Positions 43,076-50,046 of a stretch of DNA of 64,000 nucleotides are shown one piece after another. The notes beneath the pieces were generated by a model, which did no database searches, was not told the origin of the DNA, and worked only from the letters and a program-made list of their open reading frames with translations. The stretch is from the NCBI RefSeq assembly GCF_000190415.1, contig NZ_AEWF01000001.1, forward strand, positions 558,001 through 622,000, in the 5' to 3' direction. This DNA comes from Candidatus Odyssella thessalonicensis L13 (GTDB lineage Bacteria > Pseudomonadota > Alphaproteobacteria > Paracaedibacterales > Paracaedibacteraceae). Position 1 is the first letter of the stretch; the number at the start of each line of letters is the position of its first letter. The position numbers and the translations under genes were made by a program.

Positions 43076-45841
43076 ATGGACCTTAAGAACACCGTCTTTT
43101 TACCTAAAACTGACTTTCCCATGAAAGCAAGCCTGGCGACCCGTGAACCTGAATTACTAGCCTATTGGAAAGAAATCAATCTTTACCAGAAATTACGTTC
43201 ACAATCCCAAGGCCGGAAAAGGTTTATTCTTCATTTTGGCCCCCCTTATGCCAATGGCCACATTCATATTGGTCATGCGTTGTCTGAAACCTTAAAAGAC
43301 GTCATTAACAAGACCTACCAAATGAAAGGCTTTGATGCCCCCATGGTTCCGGGTTGGGATTGCCATGGCTTGCCCATTGAGTGGAAAGTTGAAGAAGGCT
43401 ACCGGGCAAGTGGCCGCAATAAAGATGAAGTTCCCATTCTCGAATTCCGCGCTGAATGTCGCGCTTTTGCAGATAAATGGATCCCTATTCAAAGCCAAGA
43501 GTTTCAACGCTTAGGGATTATTGCCGACTGGGATAATCCTTATATTACAATGACGTATGCCGCCGAAGGCCGCACCGTTGAGCAGCTAGGAAAATTCCTC
43601 TTAAATGGCAGCCTCTATCGCGGCCTAAAGCCAGTGATGTGGTCGGTTGTAGAGAAAACTGCTCTGGCTGAAGCGGAGGTCGAATATAAGGATCATACCT
43701 CTGATTCGATCTATGTTTCCTTCCCTATTGTCCAAGCTAACCATCCAGCCTTGACAGATGTCTGTGCGATTATCTGGACAACAACACCGTGGACATTGCC
43801 AGGCAACCGTGCCATTGCTTTCGGCCAGGATTTTGACTATGTCATTATCCAGAACAATGATTCAGGCAAGAAATATCTCCTCGCTCAAGCATTGAAAGAA
43901 ACTGTTTGTGCGGCCTTGGAATGGTCAAACCTTCAAACGCTTACCACCTTAAAAGGAAGAGATCTGATAGGTACTCAGGCTCACCATCCTTTACATGGAA
44001 AAGGGTATGATTTTGCTGTACCATTTATTCACGGTGACCATGTAACTACCGAAGCCGGAACTGGATTAGTGCATACGGCTCCCGGCCATGGGGTCGAAGA
44101 CTTTGAGGTCGGCAAGGCCAATGGTATTGAAATTGCGCAGCCAGTAGGTCCTGATGGTATTTATTATGACCACGTGCCGTTATTTGCCGGTCTACATGTT
44201 TACAAAGCCAATCCTAGTGTAATGGCGGCACTCACTGAAGCCGGGCATCTTCTGCATGCTGGTAAAATTCTGCACAGCTACCCCCATTCATGGCGCTCCA
44301 AGGCCCCTCTAATTTTCCGGGCCACTTCACAATGGTTTATTAGCATGGATAGCACTGGCTTACGCGATAAAGCGCTTCAAGCCATTGAGACCGTCGAGTG
44401 GTATCCCGGACAAGGTAAAAACCGTATTAAGTCGATGGTTGAAGGACGGCCTGACTGGTGTGTGTCCCGACAACGCGCCTGGGGAACGCCGATCACCTTG
44501 TTTGTGCACAAGCAGTCAGGTGACGTGTTGCGAGATCCTGAAGTCTTAGCTCGTATTGTTGAAGCTATTCATCAAGAAGGTGGTGATGCGTGGTTTTCCA
44601 GCTCCCCGGAAAGGTTCCTAGGAGATAAATACAATGCCAACGATTACGAACAAGTTAAAGATATTCTTGACGTATGGTTCGACAGTGGCTGTAGTCATGA
44701 ATTCGTTTTGAAAGATCGCGCTGAATTGTCTTGGCCCGCTGATCTTTATTTAGAAGGATCAGACCAACATCGTGGCTGGTTCCAGTCTTCCTTACTGGAG
44801 GCCTGTGGTACAGAGGGCCAATCGCCTTACCGTAAAGTTTTGACCCATGGCTTTGTTCTAGATGAAAAAGGCTACAAGATGTCAAAGTCACTCGGCAATG
44901 TGGTCGCGCCTGAACAAGTCATTAGCAAGCAAGGTGCTGACCTATTACGCTTATGGATTGTCTCGGCCGATTATTCGGATGATATGCGCATTGGTCCAGA
45001 GATTCTCAGACAACAAGAAGATATTTATCGCCGTCTACGCAATACCTTGCGCTATCTATTAGGGGCGTTAGAAGGTTATAGTGATGCTGAACGGATTGAA
45101 GTTGCCGCTATGCCCGAGCTGGAACAATGGATCTTCCATAAGCTGGCCGAGTTGCAAGCCTTGCATGACCGCAGCTTAGAAGAATTTGATCTGACCAGCT
45201 TTTATTATGCTCTGCATAATTTCTGTGCCTCAGATTTATCTGCTTTCTACTTTGACATTCGCAAAGATTGCTTATATTGTGATCCTGTCTCTAGCGGGCG
45301 CCGCAAGGCTACCCGCACGGCAATGCATTATATTTTTGAACATTTAGTTCATTGGTTAGCCCCTGTACTCAGCTTTACGGCCGAGGAAGCCTTCCTCACC
45401 CGCCATGGCAAGACAGGCTCGAGCATTCATTTGCAGGTGTTTCCTAGCATAGGCGAGAGCTGGCTTAACCCTGACTTAGGAAAAAGATGGGATAAACTTC
45501 GTCATCTGCGTCGGGTGATTACGGGTGCTTTAGAAATTGAAAGAGCAGCCAAAACAATTGGATCAAGTTTGCAAGCGCATGTAACAGTTTTTGCTAACAA
45601 AACTCTGGCCAGCTTTTTGGAAGAATTTGATTTAGCAGAGCTCGGGATCACGTCAGGGGCAAGCATCACTATTGCTCAGCCTCCAGCCCAAGCTTTTACA
45701 TTAGATGATGTTCCGGATATCGGCGTTATTGTATCTTCGGCTGAGGGGGACAAGTGTGTCCGCTGTTGGCGAGTGTTAGAGGAAGTATCAAGCCACGATA
45801 ACTCTTTATGTCATCGCTGTGATGAGGCGGTTAGCCTATGA
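43076..45841 (+). CDS. ileS: Isoleucyl-tRNA synthetase
   Basis: A 921-residue class I synthetase that charges tRNA-Ile. The HIGH box is GHIHIGHAL (residues 61-69) and the KMSKS box is KGYKMSKSLGN near residue 600. The editing domain follows, with TTTPWTLPGNRAIAFG and HTAPGHGVEDFE. The C-terminus ends in a zinc knuckle, CVRCWRVLEE and LCHRCDEAV, as in bacterial-type IleS. Length is normal. It is the first gene of a five-gene operon: its stop overlaps the lspA start (ATGA). The ileS-lspA pairing is widespread in proteobacteria. Confidence 0.96.
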   Translation: MDLKNTVFLPKTDFPMKASLATREPELLAYWKEINLYQKLRSQSQGRKRFILHFGPPYANGHIHIGHALSETLKDVINKTYQMKGFDAPMVPGWDCHGLPIEWKVEEGYRASGRNKDEVPILEFRAECRAFADKWIPIQSQEFQRLGIIADWDNPYITMTYAAEGRTVEQLGKFLLNGSLYRGLKPVMWSVVEKTALAEAEVEYKDHTSDSIYVSFPIVQANHPALTDVCAIIWTTTPWTLPGNRAIAFGQDFDYVIIQNNDSGKKYLLAQALKETVCAALEWSNLQTLTTLKGRDLIGTQAHHPLHGKGYDFAVPFIHGDHVTTEAGTGLVHTAPGHGVEDFEVGKANGIEIAQPVGPDGIYYDHVPLFAGLHVYKANPSVMAALTEAGHLLHAGKILHSYPHSWRSKAPLIFRATSQWFISMDSTGLRDKALQAIETVEWYPGQGKNRIKSMVEGRPDWCVSRQRAWGTPITLFVHKQSGDVLRDPEVLARIVEAIHQEGGDAWFSSSPERFLGDKYNANDYEQVKDILDVWFDSGCSHEFVLKDRAELSWPADLYLEGSDQHRGWFQSSLLEACGTEGQSPYRKVLTHGFVLDEKGYKMSKSLGNVVAPEQVISKQGADLLRLWIVSADYSDDMRIGPEILRQQEDIYRRLRNTLRYLLGALEGYSDAERIEVAAMPELEQWIFHKLAELQALHDRSLEEFDLTSFYYALHNFCASDLSAFYFDIRKDCLYCDPVSSGRRKATRTAMHYIFEHLVHWLAPVLSFTAEEAFLTRHGKTGSSIHLQVFPSIGESWLNPDLGKRWDKLRHLRRVITGALEIERAAKTIGSSLQAHVTVFANKTLASFLEEFDLAELGITSGASITIAQPPAQAFTLDDVPDIGVIVSSAEGDKCVRCWRVLEEVSSHDNSLCHRCDEAVSL

Positions 45842-46320
45842 AGTCCTTAAGAATTATTGGCCTGATTTGTGCGTTCGTGCTGTTGGTCGCAGATCAAGCA
45901 AGTAAACAAGCTGTTCTCCACTGGTTTTATAATGGGGGACAGGCCCTTACGGTAACCCCATTCTTTAATATAATCTTGGCATTTAATCGGGGCGTCAGTT
46001 TTGGAATGCTTCATGCGGATAGCCCGTATGGGGTTTATGCATTACTTACTCTGGCGGTCATCTTATCCTTTCTGGTGGGGAACTGGTTATGGCATGCTGA
46101 AAACAAGATTCAGAGCATTTGCTTTGGAATGATCCTAGGCGGAGCTCTGGGGAACATCTACGATCGCGTCGCCTATGGGGCTGTTGTTGATTTTCTTGAC
46201 TTTCATGTCCTGGGGTATCATTGGTATACTTTTAACATCGCCGATTGTGGAATCGTGATTGGCGCGATATTATTACTTATAGATTTGGTCTTTTTAACCA
46301 AAAAAAGGGATTCTAATTAA
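45838..46320 (+). CDS. lspA: Lipoprotein signal peptidase (signal peptidase II)
   Basis: A 160-residue inner membrane aspartic protease with four helices that cleaves prolipoproteins before the lipid-modified Cys. The catalytic pair is Asp118 in AVVDFLDFHV and Asp136 in FNIADCGIVIG. The conserved GGALGNIYDRVAYG and FNRGVSFGM blocks are present. It starts inside the ileS stop and its own TAA overlaps the next ATG. Its presence fits the predicted lipoproteins in the pigment cluster and directly downstream. Confidence 0.95.
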   Translation: MKSLRIIGLICAFVLLVADQASKQAVLHWFYNGGQALTVTPFFNIILAFNRGVSFGMLHADSPYGVYALLTLAVILSFLVGNWLWHAENKIQSICFGMILGGALGNIYDRVAYGAVVDFLDFHVLGYHWYTFNIADCGIVIGAILLLIDLVFLTKKRDSN

Positions 46321-46787
46321 TGAATAGAAAGATTTTATTGCTTAGCCTTAGTATAACAACAATTTTCATCCAAGGCTGCAGCTCCATAAAACATAACCTT
46401 GGCTTAGATCACTATCAAGCTGACGAATACTCCATCCCAACAACCCCCCCCTTATCTATGCCACCGGATCACAATTTACGGGCACCTGAGATTCAAGCCC
46501 ATCCTACAGGCTATATCCCGACTAAAAAGCAAGCTCAAGCAACCTTAGGGACAACTTCTAAGAGTACCTCCAGCGAAACAGAGCAAAGCTTTATAAGGAA
46601 TATCGCAAAGGGCCAGGAAACTGACCCTAATATCCGGGCGACCTTGGACGCAGAAGCTAAAACTGAACAAGGTGCTCTTGAGAAGATCAGCAATTGGGGC
46701 AAAGAGGCTGTTGAGAACATTCGAGGCGACAACAAAGCTTCCTCCCCGGCTTCCAGTGCCAAGAAAAACCCAGCTCAAACCAGGTAA
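46320..46787 (+). CDS. DUF3035/BamF-like lipoprotein
   Basis: A 155-residue lipoprotein with the lipobox FIQGC and Cys20 as the lipidation site. The segment DEYSIPTTPPLSMPPDHNLR closely follows the DUF3035 pattern, in which an acidic residue and a Pro-rich PLxxPPDxxLR motif come soon after the lipid anchor. DUF3035 proteins have been described as BamF, an alphaproteobacterial accessory of the outer membrane beta-barrel assembly complex. The rest is low-complexity, rich in Ser, Thr, Lys and Ala, and probably disordered. Position between lspA and the M16 genes is the usual alphaproteobacterial order. Confidence 0.75.
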   Translation: MNRKILLLSLSITTIFIQGCSSIKHNLGLDHYQADEYSIPTTPPLSMPPDHNLRAPEIQAHPTGYIPTKKQAQATLGTTSKSTSSETEQSFIRNIAKGQETDPNIRATLDAEAKTEQGALEKISNWGKEAVENIRGDNKASSPASSAKKNPAQTR

Positions 46788-46789
46788 TT

Positions 46790-48262
46790 ATGCTTATGAT
46801 TATGACTGCGCCTGCAACAAGAAATTATTTTTTGACAAATAAATTTGATTGCCTTGATAAACACAGGCGCAGTTCGGCTTTCGGGATAATAGCTTTATCT
46901 CTCAGCCTGTTGATAGGAACCCCTTTTATGACCCAAAACATTTCTGCAAAAGAACACCTTGAAAACGTTCGTCCACCTTCAGTAAAAGTGCTTGACTATA
47001 AAACCACTCTTGGCATTAGTGGCTGGCATGTAGAAGCTATGGATATCCCAGTTCTAACCATCTCAGTATGTTTTCGCAATGCCGGGGATAAGAACGATCC
47101 AGCAGGTTTGGCAGGGTTAGCAGAATTCTTATGCAATATGATTGATGAGGGGGCGGGCGAGTATAACTCCGTCAACTTTAAGGGATTATTGTTGGAAAAA
47201 AACATTCGTTTATCTATTTCTCAAAATTCAGATTCCATTTTTGTCAATTTACGTAGCACCAGGGATAATATTAAAGACTTGTTTGAGATTCTAAAACTGA
47301 TCTTAACAAAACCACGCTTTGATGATGATGCTTTGGCCCGAGTAAAAAAGCAAATCTTAACCAGCTTGCAGCAGAGCCTGCATTCAGAGAATCAGATAGC
47401 ATCCGATAGCTTTAATCAGCAAGCGTTTCCACAGCATCCGTACGGACGTAGCACCCAAACCGAAATAGCCGGCATCCAGAAAATCGCCAAAGCGGATCTT
47501 CAAAGATATATGAGAGAAAGATTAGCGCTTGATCAAATCCGGATTACCTCAGCAGGCAGTATCTCTGTCGAGGATTTAAAGGCTTGTATTGATACGGCTT
47601 TCAAAGACTTGCCTGCGACAGCGGCTCCGAGCACAGTGCAGGATATTGAACCGACTTACACGGGACAAATTAACGTTGTTGATATGGATATTCCTCAGAG
47701 TGTTATCCTATTTTATCAGCCGGGCCTGGCGCGAAAAGATAAAGATTTTTATGCAGCGTATGTACTGTTAAAGATTTTAGGAGACGGTGGCTTTAAGTCT
47801 CGCCTTTGGGACGAAGTGCGTGAAAACCGCGGCCTGGCCTATGGAATCGACAGCGATCTGCGCTGGTCGCAACATAGCTATTATACGATAGGATCAACCG
47901 CCACCGCTAATGCTAACGCCGGCCAAGTTGTTGAGATTATCCGCAAGGAATGGGAAAAGATTAAAGACAAAGGTGTTACCCAAAAAGAGGTCGACTTTGC
48001 CATTGAGCGCTTGACGGGTGCCTTTCCTCTCGGCTTTAGCTCTACTCCTCAGATTGTTGGATTACTCAACAATTATCAACAAGATGGCTTAGATACGGAC
48101 TTTATTAATCGCCGTAATGATCAAATCCGTAAAGTAACAGTCGACGATGTCAATCGAATGGCTAAAACTCTGATTCAACCTGATAAACTTTCGTTCATTA
48201 TCGTGGGGAAACCTGAAGGCCTAAAAAGTCATAAAAGCGCATCAATAAAGGGCGCTAAATAA
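46790..48262 (+). CDS. M16 family peptidase-like protein lacking the HxxEH zinc motif
   Basis: A 490-residue exported M16-fold protein with an N-terminal signal (GIIALSLSLLIGTPFMTQ). Where active M16 enzymes have HFLEH, this one has Glu112-Phe-Leu-Cys-Asn116 (GLAEFLCNMIDEGAGEY), so it cannot bind zinc in the standard way. The second M16 half (RLWDEVRENRGLAYGIDSD) keeps the R/Y motif typical of the family, which helps bind substrate. Such inactive partners pair with an active subunit, as in mitochondrial processing peptidase and bacterial M16B pairs. The next gene encodes an active one and overlaps by one base (TAATG), so a heterodimer is likely. Several Met codons lie at the start; 46790 is the first after the lipoprotein stop. 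Confidence 0.88.
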   Translation: MLMIMTAPATRNYFLTNKFDCLDKHRRSSAFGIIALSLSLLIGTPFMTQNISAKEHLENVRPPSVKVLDYKTTLGISGWHVEAMDIPVLTISVCFRNAGDKNDPAGLAGLAEFLCNMIDEGAGEYNSVNFKGLLLEKNIRLSISQNSDSIFVNLRSTRDNIKDLFEILKLILTKPRFDDDALARVKKQILTSLQQSLHSENQIASDSFNQQAFPQHPYGRSTQTEIAGIQKIAKADLQRYMRERLALDQIRITSAGSISVEDLKACIDTAFKDLPATAAPSTVQDIEPTYTGQINVVDMDIPQSVILFYQPGLARKDKDFYAAYVLLKILGDGGFKSRLWDEVRENRGLAYGIDSDLRWSQHSYYTIGSTATANANAGQVVEIIRKEWEKIKDKGVTQKEVDFAIERLTGAFPLGFSSTPQIVGLLNNYQQDGLDTDFINRRNDQIRKVTVDDVNRMAKTLIQPDKLSFIIVGKPEGLKSHKSASIKGAK

Positions 48263-49602
48263 TGGTTAAACTTTCTACAATAGGTATGTCTTTAATGCTT
48301 GCACTCTCGACCCCGGCCGTATCTGAGATTTTTAAGCCCAAAACAGCAAAACTTGATAATGGCATGGAAATCGTTCTTATTGAGAACCATTTAGCCCCTG
48401 TCGTCTCAGTGGCCTTAGTTTACAAAGTAGGTACGGCTGATGATCCTGTCGATATGATTGGCTTGTCCCATTTCCTTGAGCATCTGATGTTCAAAGGCAC
48501 CCATAAGGTTCCTGCTGGGGCCTTCAAAGAAAAAATTATTAGCAAAGGCGGGTTGATCAACGCTTACACGACCCAAGACGTTACTGTTTACAGGTGCGAT
48601 ATCGCTGTTGAGAATGATCTGGGCAATTTGGACATGGTTCTGGGGATTGAAGCCGATCGCATGGCAAACTTGATCTTCGATGAGAAGGAAACAAAGGCCG
48701 AACAAAAAGTTGTCATGGAAGAACGTCGGATGCGTTTAGACAATAATCCTCTGGGGGCTGCTTATGAAACCATCTTACGGTCTCTATTTAAGTACCATCC
48801 GTATGGTATCCCCACCATTGGTTACCCGCAGCATATAGAAGCTTATACCAACGAGGCTGCTAAAAACCATTACCATAAATGGTATACCCCTAATAATGCA
48901 GTCTTGATTATCTCTGGGGATGTGACGTTGGATAAACTTCTACCCATTGTGCAGAAGCATTTTAATGCGATTAAAGCAAGACCGATACCGCAGCGCAAAC
49001 GAGTAAAAGATCCTGTTGATAAAGGCGTTACCCAAGAGATCCGCATTCAAAGCCCGCGCATTAGCTTTGTCAACTTTGATTGGTATTATCGTGCGCCCAA
49101 CCATAACAGCAGTAAAAATGAGCACTATTACCCTTTAATAGTTTTATCTCAGATCCTAGGCGGTAATGCTAATAGTCGACTTTATAAAGAGCTTGTTGAC
49201 AAGAGTGGAATTGCCTTAGAAGCAAGTGCCCATTATGAAGATGAATCCATTGACCCCAAACATTTTGAAATTACAGCAACCCTTCATCCGGATTATCAAC
49301 CAGAAGAGCTCAAAGCAGCGGTTGAAAAACAAGTCAAGCTGCTGCTTGATAAAGGCATCACGAAAGAAGAATTAAAAATAGCGCAACGGGACCTCCTGGC
49401 CGGCCTTGCCTTTGCCCGGGATGGTAATAGTGGTGCGATTAATGCCTTTAAACGCCTGGCTTTTGGCTTTACTGTAGCTGAGATTGAGCGCTATCCAGAA
49501 CTTATTCGCGCTGTAACTGTTGAGCAAGTAAATGCTGCTGCCAAAGCTATCCTCGGTGGCGGGGCCTCTGTCTACTCCGAAGTTCACCCTGAAAAAAGTT
49601 AA
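48262..49602 (+). CDS. M16 family zinc metallopeptidase
   Basis: A 446-residue exported zinc peptidase of the pitrilysin family. Signal peptide MVKLSTIGMSLMLALSTPAVS. The inverted zinc motif is His70-Phe-Leu-Glu73-His74 in GLSHFLEHLMFKGT, and the distal zinc-ligand Glu lies in the helix near EKETKAEQKVVMEERRM. The C-terminal half has the paired LYKELVDKSGIALEASAHYE. It probably forms a dimer with the inactive M16 protein encoded just upstream and degrades short peptides in the periplasm. Last gene of the ileS operon; ends before a hairpin at 49625. Confidence 0.93.
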   Translation: MVKLSTIGMSLMLALSTPAVSEIFKPKTAKLDNGMEIVLIENHLAPVVSVALVYKVGTADDPVDMIGLSHFLEHLMFKGTHKVPAGAFKEKIISKGGLINAYTTQDVTVYRCDIAVENDLGNLDMVLGIEADRMANLIFDEKETKAEQKVVMEERRMRLDNNPLGAAYETILRSLFKYHPYGIPTIGYPQHIEAYTNEAAKNHYHKWYTPNNAVLIISGDVTLDKLLPIVQKHFNAIKARPIPQRKRVKDPVDKGVTQEIRIQSPRISFVNFDWYYRAPNHNSSKNEHYYPLIVLSQILGGNANSRLYKELVDKSGIALEASAHYEDESIDPKHFEITATLHPDYQPEELKAAVEKQVKLLLDKGITKEELKIAQRDLLAGLAFARDGNSGAINAFKRLAFGFTVAEIERYPELIRAVTVEQVNAAAKAILGGGASVYSEVHPEKS

Positions 49603-50046
49603 TTAGCCTTTCTAGGTGGCAAAAGAGGGGAAAAATCCCCTCCCCTTCCTTTAACTATCTAAAAACAAAGCACCAGAGCGTAACAGCAAGCTTTTCTCCA
49701 AACGCAGGAAGTGCTACCTCTTTTACACAGAGCTATCTTTGAAGAGTACCGTAAATAAAGGCAACGCTTAAACCTGTTATTTAAGCTGGGCGGCGCTAGC
49801 TATCATTTATCCCTAAAGAGTTCTTTTAGAAGTCATTATTTTAAGTTATGTATTTATTGACTCAAGTTAGCCATTGAGAGCAGCTTAGCTGGCTCATCAT
49901 TTTAAGGTTTATACATTAGCGAGTTTAATCCTAATAACTTTAAGCAACACATTATTTTTTATGGTTTTTCTGATTGTAATTTTACGTAGAACCCCCATAT
50001 AGAAGCTAGATAGATTAAATCAAACCGTAAATCAAGTAAATTTAAA
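49603..50046. other. 444-bp spacer between the ileS operon and the 948-codon gene
   Basis: Apart from the hairpin at 49625-49642 I see no gene, repeat or RNA. The right half is AT-rich and should hold the promoter of the next gene, which has no clear ribosome site before its ATG. Confidence 0.3.
49625..49642 (+). terminator. Hairpin ending the ileS operon
   Basis: Stem GAGGGGA/TCCCCTC with an AAAA loop, 22 bases after the last stop. It is followed by CCCTTCCTTTAAC, a short pyrimidine tail rather than a clean U-run. Confidence 0.6.
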
